The notes below the pieces were generated by a model. The model saw only the letters and a program-made list of their open reading frames with translations, was not told the origin of the DNA and made no database searches. The position numbers were made by a program, and so were the translations under genes. Positions 7,728 through 16,139 of a stretch of 64,000 nucleotides of DNA are shown here, piece by piece. This DNA comes from CAZYQW01 sp964649825 (GTDB taxonomy: Bacteria > Planctomycetota > B15-G4 > JADJEK01). Within the stretch, counting starts at the first letter, position 1. Every line of letters begins with the position of its first letter. The stretch spans positions 62,001-126,000 of the forward strand of contig CAZYQW010000084.1 in NCBI GenBank assembly GCA_964649825.1, written 5' to 3'.

Positions 7728-9128
7728 ATGATAGACGTCACGATCGCCCTCTCTCGACGGCTCCTCCTCGCGCTGGTCGTCCTTGCGCCGACGGATGATG
7801 ACGCGGCTGGTGCCGCGGCCGAGGACGGTGCGGCGACGCTCGGCGACCGCTACTTCCCGGACCTCGGCAACGAGGGCTACGACGTGGGCTCGTACGACCT
7901 GTCGATGATCGTCGACCCGGAGGATGGCTCCGTCGTCGCGGTCATGCGGATCGAGGCGACGCCGACGCGGGACCTTGCGTCGTTCACGCTCGACCTCGCC
8001 AACCTGGACGTCGACGGCGTCGACGTCGCGGGCGAGGCCGCCGCGCACGAGCACGACGGCCGGAAGCTCCGCGTCCGCCCGGCGGAGGCGCTGATGGCGG
8101 ACGTCGAGTTCTCGTGCGTCGTCCGCTACCACGGGGTCCCGAGCGGCGTCCGGACGTCGAGCGTGCCGATCCCGACCGGCATCGGGTGGTTCCACCAGCG
8201 GGGGGCGATCTACGTGCTGAGCGAACCGTGCGGCGCGCACGGCTTCATGCCAGTGAACGACCATCCCCGCGACAAGGCGCTCTGGACGTTCCGGATCGAC
8301 GTGCCGGCGACGCACGTGGTCGGCGCCAACGGATCGCGGGTCGAAATCCTCGGCGAGGAGGATCGCCGCATGTACGTGTTCCGCACGCGCGATCCCACCG
8401 CGAGCTACCTCGTCACCCTCGCGATCGCGCAGTTCGAGGTGGAGACCGCGTCCGGCCCGGACGACTTGCCGCTGTCGTACTACTTCGCGCCGGGGACCGA
8501 GCAGCGCCACCGCTCCGCGTTCGAGCGGACGGCGGAGATGATCGAGTTCTTCTCCGAGCGCTTCGGGCCGTATCCGTTCGAGTCGTTCGGCGGGGTGATC
8601 TCGTCGCTGCCGTTGGGCGCCGCGCTCGAGACCCAAACGCTGCCGATCTACGGCGCGTTCGCCGTGCAGGAGCCGGTCGTCGCTCACGAGCTTGCGCACC
8701 AGTGGTTCGGGAACTCGGTGAGCGTCAAGGACTGGAGCGACATCTGGCTCGCCGAGAGCTTCGCGGTCTACGCCACGTGGCTGTGGCGCGAGGCGGAGAC
8801 GGCCGACGCCGACGAGTTCGAGATCTTCCTCGAGGAGCAGCACGCCACGCTGACGCCCCGCTTCGGGCGGCCCGGGGACCCCGGCGTGCGCGGCATGTTC
8901 GGACCCGCCGTGTACAACCGGGGCCCGTTCGCGCTCCACGCGATCCGCGTCGCGGTCGGCGACGAGACGTTCTTCGAGATCCTCCGCACGTACGCGGCGC
9001 GCTTCCGCCACGGGAACGCGGACACGCGGGAGTTCCTGCGCGTGGTCGAAGAGGTCGGGGGGAGGAACCTCGACGCCGTGGTGAACGACTGGTTGATGGG
9101 GGACGAGATCCCGGAGCTGCCTCGGTAG
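7728..9128 (+). CDS. M1-family zinc metallopeptidase (aminopeptidase N-like)
   Basis: A 466-residue gluzincin. Seen: zinc motif HELAH at 320-324 with third ligand Glu343 after exactly 18 residues (WLAES), the M1 arrangement. The N-terminal half is the beta-rich domain that precedes the catalytic domain in this family. The usual GxMEN substrate motif is replaced by LGAALETQT near 296-304, so the N-terminal amine of the peptide may be recognised differently. The protein is short for M1 and lacks the large C-terminal helical domain. ATG 7728 gives a hydrophobic start (residues 6-20) that could be a signal peptide or anchor. The mRNA has no clear Shine-Dalgarno. Confidence 0.9.
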   Translation: MIDVTIALSRRLLLALVVLAPTDDDAAGAAAEDGAATLGDRYFPDLGNEGYDVGSYDLSMIVDPEDGSVVAVMRIEATPTRDLASFTLDLANLDVDGVDVAGEAAAHEHDGRKLRVRPAEALMADVEFSCVVRYHGVPSGVRTSSVPIPTGIGWFHQRGAIYVLSEPCGAHGFMPVNDHPRDKALWTFRIDVPATHVVGANGSRVEILGEEDRRMYVFRTRDPTASYLVTLAIAQFEVETASGPDDLPLSYYFAPGTEQRHRSAFERTAEMIEFFSERFGPYPFESFGGVISSLPLGAALETQTLPIYGAFAVQEPVVAHELAHQWFGNSVSVKDWSDIWLAESFAVYATWLWREAETADADEFEIFLEEQHATLTPRFGRPGDPGVRGMFGPAVYNRGPFALHAIRVAVGDETFFEILRTYAARFRHGNADTREFLRVVEEVGGRNLDAVVNDWLMGDEIPELPR

Positions 9129-9200
9129 AGGTCCGGGCATCGCCGCGGCGAACCACGCGGACTGCTTCGTCTGTCGCGACGGAGCGAGGCGAGGTGCCCT

Positions 9201-11071
9201 TCAGACGGGGCGCCGGTCTGGTGGGCCGCCGTGGACGCCCTCGACGCTCTGGATGCTGCTCCGGATGCCGCTCCGAATGCCGCTCTGGATGCTATGGATG
9301 GCGAGGAAGCGTTCCGCTCCCGCGTCGCCCATGTACTTCCTGAGGCGAGCGGGCGGCGAATCCGCGAGGTCGACGACGACGAGCCCGTCGATCACGTTCG
9401 CGAATTCGCGGTCCTCGTTGAACGCGAGGATCCGGCCCCCGAGCTTCAGGTACTCGCGCACGAGGACCGGCACGTCGCGCGCGTCCGCCTCGAGCTCGCG
9501 AATGACGCTCGAGACGTCGCGGACGCGGCACAGCCGGCCGACCTCGCGCTCGAGCCGGGGCGAAGGTCCGCGTCGTCGCGGCGGTCGTCGAGGCCGCACC
9601 CACTGCGCGAGCTCGGCGTCGCGATGGTGCGTGGACAGGTGGTTCATCAGGATGCGTCGCGTGGCGTCCGCGTAGTCGCGGCTGATGCTGACCGGTCCGA
9701 ACAAGCGCCGATACCGCGGGTGCCGGTGGACGAACGCTCCGATCCCGCGCCAGAGGAGCTGCAGCGTCCGCGTCGAGCGTTGCGCGTCCGGCACGACGAA
9801 GGAGCGACCGAGCTCGAGTCCCGGGTCGATCCAGCCGAGGAACTCCTCCTCGTAGCGGAACAGGGTGCTCGAGTAGAGCCCGCCGGCGCCGAGGCGCGGG
9901 AGGATCTCGTCCGTGCGGCCGACCCGGTACGCGCCGAGGATGCGGCGCTGCTCGTGGTCGTACGCGAACAGGTGGCGATAGTACGCATCGAAGCGATCGA
10001 GGTCGCGCGAGCGGCCGGTCCCTTCGCCGCTGGCGCGGAATGCGACTTCGCGAAGTCGACCGATCTCGCCGAGCGACTCCGGGATCTCGTCCGCGATCGC
10101 AAGGAACACGGTGACCGGGCCGGCCTCGACCAGCCGCGAGTCGACGGAGAGAACGCTCAGCTCGCCGGCGATCCGGTCCGGCCGGGCCGGTGGCGGGATC
10201 GGCGCCGCCGGCGGCAGGCTCGCCTCCGTCGACTCGGACGGCGGCGCCGGCCGCCGCCGCCGTCCGAGGATCAGCGTGCGCATCCGCAGGTACTGGGCGA
10301 GCTCCTTGTCGCCGGGGAAGTGCTCGAAGCTCGACGAGTCGATCGGGTGCCCGATGACGACCGCGGAGCGGCGCCCCCGTCGCGACCAGAGCGCGTGCGG
10401 CAGCATCAGCGTGCGGAGGCGGGGGTGGACGAGCCCCGCGGTCTGGAACATCGCGCCGTTGCGGCCGTCGAAGTAGATCGGAACGACGGCCGCGTTCGTG
10501 CGTCGCGCGCGATCGAAGAGTGCCACGAGTCCTCGTGGACGCCGGGCCGCCGGAGCTTCGCGTGCGCGACCGCTCCCGACGGGAAGACGGCGAGGAGGCC
10601 CCCGGTCTCGACGAAGTCGATCGCGGCGCGGAGCGCGCGCCGATTCACGACGCCGCCGCCCTCGCGACCGAGCACGTCGACGGGGAGGATCGTCGCGGCC
10701 AGGGCGGGGATCCGCGCGAGCAGCTCGTTCGCGAGGACGCGCACGTCGGGACGGACGCGAAGGAGCACGCGCAGCAGCAGGAGGCCGTCCAGCAGGCCGA
10801 ACGGGTGGTTCGAAACCACGAGCGTTCGCCCGCAACGCGGGATGCGATCCGCCTCCCGCTCGTTCACGTCGACCGTGACGCCGAGCCGCCGCAACGCTTC
10901 ATCGACGTAGGCGAGCGGGTCGAGGACCGGGCCGATCTGCTCGTGCAGGCGGGCGAGCCGCGTCAGCCCGCAGCATCGCTCGAGGACGGACAGGCCGAAC
11001 CCCGCGAACGTCGAGCGCAGCGATGACTGGCTCGAGCGCGGCCACTGGAAGGGCGAACGATCGTCGGTCAT
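9201..11071 (-). pseudogene. Frameshifted lysophospholipid acyltransferase / OlsB-like acyltransferase fusion
   Basis: Two domains of one protein lie in different minus-strand frames. From ATG 11071 (GGAGGT ribosome site upstream) the first frame encodes a PlsC-type acyltransferase with NHPFGLLD (HX4D motif) and FPSGA. Near 10520 the reading must change frame, after GVHEDSW and before ALFDRARR, to continue through VPIYFDGRNGAMFQ. The second part, about 10130-9600, resembles the GNAT-like OlsB/hemolysin acyltransferase with LGRSFV and a long C-terminal extension. Such fusions make lyso-ornithine lipid and then ornithine lipid (known for OlsF/OlsBA-type proteins). A single break in an otherwise well-kept gene could be a sequencing error, a recent mutation or a programmed shift. 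The C-terminus carries a 12-bp repeat. Confidence 0.8.
9251..9298. repeat. Four imperfect 12-bp tandem units at the acyltransferase C-terminus
   Basis: Units ggatgctgctcc, ggatgccgctcc, gaatgccgctct and ggatgctatgga follow each other without spacing. On the minus strand they encode SIQSGIRSGIRSSIQS-like residues near the end of the acyltransferase fusion. Units of 12 bp keep frame when copies are gained or lost. Confidence 0.7.
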
Positions 11072-11089
11072 GCGCGACCTCCATCGCAT

Positions 11090-11128
11090 TCGTTGGTGGC
11101 TCGTCGTTGGTGGCTCATCGGTGGCGTC
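11090..11128. repeat. Short direct repeats in the control region before the iron-transport operon
   Basis: TCGTTGGTGGCTC occurs at 11090 and again at 11104 (14-bp period), followed by two copies of TCATCGGT at 11115 and 11128. They sit in the 257 bp gap between the divergent acyltransferase and ABC transporter genes, where an operator would be expected. No Fur-like box or clear promoter was found. Confidence 0.4.
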
Positions 11129-11328
11129 TCATCGGTTCCTTTCTATGGCGTGCGCGTCATGCGCCGGTCAGTTTGGAGTCAATGGACCGTGAACCGAAAC
11201 CATGAGCTCGGGGGCGACATCCGGGCGCACCACCTCTTCACCGAAACTTGACCGAACTCACGCAAGGGTTCCGGGACGGCCGCGTCCACAATCGCCGGCT
11301 TCGAGCGTGGATGAGACGTGGACGGTCG

Positions 11329-12384
11329 ATGGAGCTTCGCTGCGACGACGTGCACAAGGGGTTCGACGGGACGCCCGTCGTGCGCGGGATCTCGTTCGCG
11401 CTCGCGCGCGGCCGCTGCCTCGCGCTGCTCGGCCCATCGGGCTGCGGAAAGAGCACGCTCCTTCATCTCGTCGCCGGACTGCTTCATCCCGACCAGGGGT
11501 CGATCAAGTGCGGCGGCCTGGTGCTGGATGACGCGGCGACCGGCGTGCACTTGCCGCCCGAGCGACGTCGCTTCGCGATGGTGTTCCAGGACTTCAGCCT
11601 CTGGCCGCACATGACCGTGCGCGAGAACGTCGAGTTCGGGCCGCGCCGCCTCGGCTGGGCGCGCGAGCGACGCAAGGCGGCCGCGACCGTCGCGCTCGAT
11701 CGCGTGCGGATGCTCGAGTTCGCGGACCGTCGTCCCGGCTCCCTGTCGGGCGGGCAGCAGCAACGCGTGGCGATCGCCCGCGCCGTCGCCTCGGAGCCGC
11801 GCGTTCTCCTGTTCGACGAGCCGCTCTCCGCGCTCGACGCCCGCCTGCGAGAGGACCTGAGGGGAGAGCTTGCCGCATTGATCCGTTCGCTCGCCGCGAC
11901 CACTCTCTTCGTGACCCACGATCAGCTCGAAGCGCTGACCCTCGCCGACGAGGTCGCGGTCCTCCGCGACGGCCGGATCGAACAGCAGGCCGACCCCGAG
12001 ACGCTCTATCGTTCGCCGCGAACGTCGTACGTCGCGTCGTTCGTGGGCGGCGCGAACCTGCTGCGCGGATCGATCGACGGCGGCGTCCTGCGGCTTCCCA
12101 CCGGGGAGGAGCTCGCGATCGCGGCCGGCGACCGGCGTGACGCGTGCGTGATGGTGCGACGCGAGCACGTCCAAGTGCAGCGACAGGAGTCCGCGAACGC
12201 AGCGGAGGCGTGCCGGTTCGACGCGACCTGCTCCCACTCGTCGTTCCACGGGGACCGTTACGAGGTGTTCGCGGAAACGAAGGGAGGCCTCGTGATCCGC
12301 GCGTACTCCGAGCACGCCGTCGACGCGGGCCGCAGCGTCGCGATCACGTTCCAGCGGTCCGCCCTGCGTGTGCTCGACGAATGA
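11329..12384 (+). CDS. ABC transporter ATP-binding protein, iron(III)/thiamine/putrescine type
   Basis: A 351-residue ATPase that powers import on the cytosolic face. Seen: Walker A GPSGCGKS (35-42), signature LSGGQQQR (from 139), Walker B VLLFDEP, D-loop SALD and switch His in VTHDQ. The C-terminal 110 residues form the TOBE-like regulatory domain of the FbpC/PotA group. ATG 11329 was chosen because the ATPase domain begins right after it; an earlier in-frame start would add an unconserved Arg-rich leader. The stop overlaps the next ATG (ATGA), so it is coupled to the binding protein. Iron(III) is the likely cargo because of the FbpA- and FbpB-like partners, but it is not proven. Confidence 0.92.
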   Translation: MELRCDDVHKGFDGTPVVRGISFALARGRCLALLGPSGCGKSTLLHLVAGLLHPDQGSIKCGGLVLDDAATGVHLPPERRRFAMVFQDFSLWPHMTVRENVEFGPRRLGWARERRKAAATVALDRVRMLEFADRRPGSLSGGQQQRVAIARAVASEPRVLLFDEPLSALDARLREDLRGELAALIRSLAATTLFVTHDQLEALTLADEVAVLRDGRIEQQADPETLYRSPRTSYVASFVGGANLLRGSIDGGVLRLPTGEELAIAAGDRRDACVMVRREHVQVQRQESANAAEACRFDATCSHSSFHGDRYEVFAETKGGLVIRAYSEHAVDAGRSVAITFQRSALRVLDE

Positions 12385-13382
12385 GCAGGGGCGTGATCGC
12401 CGTCACCGTCTGGCTGTCGGCGTTCGCCTGCGGGCGATCGTCGCGGGAAGAAGCGCTCGTCGTCTACGCGTGTGGACCGCGACCGCTGGCCGAGCGCCTA
12501 GTCGCCGGCTTCACCGAGCAGCGCGGCGTTCGCGTGGAGCTGTTCTGCGCGACGACCGGTCAGATCATGGCGAAGCTCGAGGCGGAGCGGTTCCGTCCCC
12601 GGGCCGACGTCGTGCTGCTCGCGAGCCAGTTCGCCGCGGAGTGGCTCGCGACGAAGGGGCGGCTTCGCGCCTACCGCCCCGACGCTTTGGCGACGAACGA
12701 GTTCGACTGGCAAGGAGGCGGAGCGTCTTATCACGCGACGGCGGCGGCCGTGATCGGCGTCGCGCTCCGTCGCGACGCGGACGCGGAGGATCTCACCTGG
12801 GACGACGTGTGGTCGGGCCGCCGCTTCGAGCGGGCCGTGATGCCGTCTCCGTCGAGGTCCGGGTCGTCGGCCGACTTCATCCTCTCTTGGGTCGTGACCT
12901 ACGGCGAGGCGGGGTTCGACGACCTCCGGCGCGCGCGGCGGAACGGACTCGAGATCGCGGGCGCGAACAGCCAGGCGATCACCTCGTTGAAGATCGGCGC
13001 TCACCAGGCGGTGGTCGGGGCCGTCGACTACCTCGTCTATCGCGAGATCGAGCGCGGCGAGCCGATCGTGATGAGGTATCCGCGCCCGGGCAGCGCGGTC
13101 GTTCTGCGCCCGGTCGCGATCCTGGCCACGACCACGCGAGCACGCGACGCCGAGCGGTTCGTCGACTTCCTCTTCGAACGTCGAGCGCAGGAGTGGATCG
13201 CGGCGGAGCACATGATCCCCGCGCGCCGCGACGTGCCGCGCAGCGAGGTCCGCCGGTCGGAGACGTTGCCCGCCGCGTGGTCGGTCGACCTCGACGCGGC
13301 CGTCGCGAGCCAGCGCTCGACGCTGCGGCGGTTCCAGTACGAGGTGGAGCGCGCGGTGGTGTTGGAGCCGGCGGACCGTTGA
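12381..13382 (+). CDS. ABC transporter substrate-binding protein, FbpA-like
   Basis: A 333-residue periplasmic binding protein of the type 2 iron(III) family. The hydrophobic start ends in SAFACG, so Cys17 could be lipidated, though the lipobox is not ideal. The mature part begins LVVYACGP and has the family's SQAITSLKIGAHQA and GAVDYLVY regions (about residues 195-222). It would capture metal or a chelate and hand it to the fused permease downstream. ATG 12381 overlaps the ATPase stop by ATGA. Its own stop, TGA at 13380, overlaps a possible TTG start of the permease. Cargo is inferred from family resemblance only. Confidence 0.88.
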   Translation: MSRGVIAVTVWLSAFACGRSSREEALVVYACGPRPLAERLVAGFTEQRGVRVELFCATTGQIMAKLEAERFRPRADVVLLASQFAAEWLATKGRLRAYRPDALATNEFDWQGGGASYHATAAAVIGVALRRDADAEDLTWDDVWSGRRFERAVMPSPSRSGSSADFILSWVVTYGEAGFDDLRRARRNGLEIAGANSQAITSLKIGAHQAVVGAVDYLVYREIERGEPIVMRYPRPGSAVVLRPVAILATTTRARDAERFVDFLFERRAQEWIAAEHMIPARRDVPRSEVRRSETLPAAWSVDLDAAVASQRSTLRRFQYEVERAVVLEPADR

Positions 13383-13405
13383 GCCGCTCGCAGGGACCGA
13401 CGCGG

Positions 13406-15043
13406 ATGGAGCTGACCGGCGTCACGTGGCTCGCGCTGGTGCTCCTCGGCGTGATCGTCGCGTACCCAGTCCTGCTCCTCCTGTTGCAGAGCGTCTTCCC
13501 CGGCCTCCTCGCCGGCGACCTCTCGGGCGCGTTCTCGGCCTACGCGGCGGTCCTGAGGACCGAGGGCGTGTTCGAGATGCTCGTGAACTCCGTGGCGTGG
13601 GCGGCCGCCACGACGGTCGTCTCCTGGATGATCGGGGTCCCTACGGGCATGCTCCTCGCGCGCGGCGCGATCCCGCTGCGGCCGCTGGTGCGTCTCCTGT
13701 TCCTGATCCCGATCATGACGCCGCCGTACGTGTTCGCGCTGTCGTACACGATGGTCATGGTGCCGGGCGGGTTCCTCGATGCCTGGGTCGGCGGGTCGGA
13801 CGCGCTGCGTCGCGCGTTCTTCTCGTTCGGCGGCGTGACGTTCGTGATGGCGCTCTCGTCGTTCGGCTACGTGACGCTGGCGGTCGAGGCGGCGATGCAC
13901 GGCATCCCCGCGCGGCTCGAGCAGGCCGCGACGATGCTGGGAGCGTCGCCGGTGACGCGCTTGCGGTTCGTCGTCCTGCCCCTGCTCCGCCCCGCGCTGT
14001 TGAACTCGGGGCTCCTCGTCTTCCTCGATGCGCTGTCGAACTTCGGCGTGCCGGCGATCCTCGGACCGCGCGCGAACCTGCCGCTCCTTCCCGCCGAGAT
14101 CCACTCGCTGGTCACGAGCTGGCCGGTCGACTTCCCGCTCGCGACGGCACTGTCGAGCCTTCTCGTCCTTCTCTCGGTCAAGTGCCTCCTCGTGAGCCGG
14201 CGGCTCCTGGCCGCGCATCCCGAGGCGTCCGCGCGGGCGACGCCGGCCGTGGCGTCGCGCGCCTCCGTCGGACGGAGGGCGGCGTCGGCCGTGTTCGTCG
14301 GGATGGTGTTCCTCCTCAGCGTCGTCGTGCCGTACGGATCGATGGTCCTCACCAGCCTCGTCGAACGGTGGAACGACGGGGCGCTCGAGCTGACGTGGCG
14401 ACACTACCGCGAGATCCTGTCCGTCGGCTCGCGCGGGTGCGAGGCGCTCCTGACCAGCCTGTGGCTGAGCGCGGTCGCCGCGTCCGGTTGCGTCCTCCTC
14501 GGCGGGACGGTCGCGTACGTCGTCGCCCGCCGCCGCGGTGCCTTGGTGCAGTGGCTCGACGCGGTGACGGTCCTGCCGCGCGGCCTGCCGAAGATCGTGA
14601 TGGCCGTCGCTCTGATCCAGGCGTGGAACGCGCCGTGGGTGCAGGTCCCGGTCTACAACTCGGTCGGCATGCTGTTGATCGCGTACGTCGCGCTCTACGT
14701 CTCCGACGCGCTTCGGTACGGAGACGCGGGGATGCGCCAGGTCGCGCCGCGGCTGGAGCACGCGGCATCGCTCCTCGGGGCGGGCCGCTTCATGACGTTC
14801 GTGTCGGTCACGTTTCCGCTCCTTCTGCCGACCCTCGGCGCGGCGTGGATCGTCACGTTCATCGTGTGCATGCGCGACCTCGTCGCGTCGGTCATCCTTC
14901 TGCCGCCGGACGTCGAGACGGTGGGGAGCTTCATCTTCAACCAGTTCGAGCAGGGCGACGTCGCCGCCGCGATGACGATGGCGACGGTCGTGATCCTGTT
15001 CAGCACGGCGGTGCTCCTCGTCGTGAAGCGCGGCTCGAAGTGA
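13406..15043 (+). CDS. ABC transporter permease, fused FbpB-type
   Basis: A 545-residue inner-membrane permease with two homologous six-helix halves, as in FbpB/CysTW fusions. Each half carries an EAA-type loop: LEQAATMLGASPVTRLRFVV near residue 170 and LEHAASLLGAGRFMTF near 450. These loops contact the ATPase. The halves are joined by a variable Ala/Arg-rich linker around residues 270-285. ATG 13406 was taken; a TTG at 13379 in the same frame, overlapping the previous stop, would add nine residues. Gene order ATPase, binding protein, permease is consistent with a complete importer. Confidence 0.92.
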   Translation: MELTGVTWLALVLLGVIVAYPVLLLLLQSVFPGLLAGDLSGAFSAYAAVLRTEGVFEMLVNSVAWAAATTVVSWMIGVPTGMLLARGAIPLRPLVRLLFLIPIMTPPYVFALSYTMVMVPGGFLDAWVGGSDALRRAFFSFGGVTFVMALSSFGYVTLAVEAAMHGIPARLEQAATMLGASPVTRLRFVVLPLLRPALLNSGLLVFLDALSNFGVPAILGPRANLPLLPAEIHSLVTSWPVDFPLATALSSLLVLLSVKCLLVSRRLLAAHPEASARATPAVASRASVGRRAASAVFVGMVFLLSVVVPYGSMVLTSLVERWNDGALELTWRHYREILSVGSRGCEALLTSLWLSAVAASGCVLLGGTVAYVVARRRGALVQWLDAVTVLPRGLPKIVMAVALIQAWNAPWVQVPVYNSVGMLLIAYVALYVSDALRYGDAGMRQVAPRLEHAASLLGAGRFMTFVSVTFPLLLPTLGAAWIVTFIVCMRDLVASVILLPPDVETVGSFIFNQFEQGDVAAAMTMATVVILFSTAVLLVVKRGSK

Positions 15044-15095
15044 TCCGGCGCCCGTCGTTCTCGCCGGCGGGGACCGCCGCCGTCACCGGAGGAGG

Positions 15096-15101
15096 TAGAC
15101 T
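15096..15101 (+). promoter_or_regulatory. Candidate -10 element for the formate/nitrite-type channel gene
   Basis: TAGACT lies 52 nt before ATG 15154 in the gap after the permease. This suggests the channel gene may have its own promoter as well as readthrough. No -35 match was found. Confidence 0.25.
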
Positions 15102-15153
15102 CCGCGGCGGCCGTCGACTTCGGCGGCGCGCGGCGGTCGGTGGTGGGAGCAGG

Positions 15154-15966
15154 ATGATGACGGAGGGGTTCGAGGCGTACGGCCCGGGCGAGATCGCCCG
15201 GCGGGTTCGCTCGGTCGGCGTGACGAAAGCGCGGGCGGATGCACTCACGTTGCTCGTGCTGGGCGTCCTCGCCGGGTCGTTCATCGCCCTCGGCGCGCTC
15301 TTCTTCACCTTCGTCGTGACCGGCTCGACGCTCGGGTTCGGCGTGACTCGCCTCCTGGGCGGGCTCGCGTTCTCGCTCGGACTGATCCTGGTCGTCGTCG
15401 CCGGCGCGGAGCTGTTCACCGGCAACAACCTGGTGGTGATGGCCTGGGCGTCGCGAATGATCACGGGTCGCGAGCTCCTGCGAAACTGGGTGATCGTCTA
15501 CGCCGGGAACGTGGTCGGATCGCTCGCGACGGCCGCCCTCGTCCACGCGAGCGGCGTGCATGCTCGGGCCGGTGGCGCGATCGGCGAGATGGCGCGTTCC
15601 ACCGGGGTCGCCAAGTCGCAGCTCGGCGTGGTCGAGGCATTCGCGCTCGGCGTGCTTTGCAACGCGCTCGTGTGCCTCGCGGTCTGGATCGCCTCGGCCG
15701 GTCGAACGGTGACCGACAAGATCCTCGCGATCGTCTTCCCGATCACCGCGTTCGTCGCGATCGGGCTGGAGCACTCGATCGCGAACTGGTTCGTCTTCGC
15801 GTACGCGGCGCTCGTCGGCGCGGCGAGCGACCCCGGTTTCTTCGCCGGCGCCGCGCGGAACCTCGCCGTCGTCACGATCGGCAACGTCGTCGGCGGGGGC
15901 GGGTTGGTCGCCGCGGTCTACTGGCTCGCGTATCTCCGGGACGATCGCGCGACGCCGACCGGGTGA
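15154..15966 (+). CDS. Formate/nitrite transporter (FNT) family channel
   Basis: A 270-residue inner-membrane protein with six hydrophobic spans and the FNT fold signs: AGAELFTGNN in the second helix region (about residues 85-95), NWVIVYAGNVVGS (about 112-124) and the later GLEHSIANWFVF. Family members are pentameric channels for formate, nitrite, hydrosulfide or similar small anions. The pore residues cannot be assigned safely by eye, so the anion is not called. Two ATGs are adjacent (15154 and 15157). It lies 110 bp after the iron-type importer on the same strand, an unusual neighbour for that system. Confidence 0.9.
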   Translation: MMTEGFEAYGPGEIARRVRSVGVTKARADALTLLVLGVLAGSFIALGALFFTFVVTGSTLGFGVTRLLGGLAFSLGLILVVVAGAELFTGNNLVVMAWASRMITGRELLRNWVIVYAGNVVGSLATAALVHASGVHARAGGAIGEMARSTGVAKSQLGVVEAFALGVLCNALVCLAVWIASAGRTVTDKILAIVFPITAFVAIGLEHSIANWFVFAYAALVGAASDPGFFAGAARNLAVVTIGNVVGGGGLVAAVYWLAYLRDDRATPTG

Positions 15967-16139
15967 ACGCGCCGTCGACGGGCAGGCTCGCGAGGGAATC
16001 GAGCGACCGACCGTCACGATTCCTCGACATTCCCAGAACCACTTCGGCTCCTCGGGACGCCAACGCACGCGGATCGACGGCACTCGTTGCTGCCTTCGCC
16101 CGCTCGTCGGTTTCAGCCGGCCGTTCCTTTTCGAGGTCG

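Noticed and set aside
9251..9298. Possible CRISPR-like repeat
   Set aside because: Units are 12 bp, contiguous and have no spacers; they are coding repeats.
11072..11328. Fur box expected before an iron-transport operon
   Set aside because: No AT-rich inverted repeat resembling a Fur site was found; only short GT-rich direct repeats.
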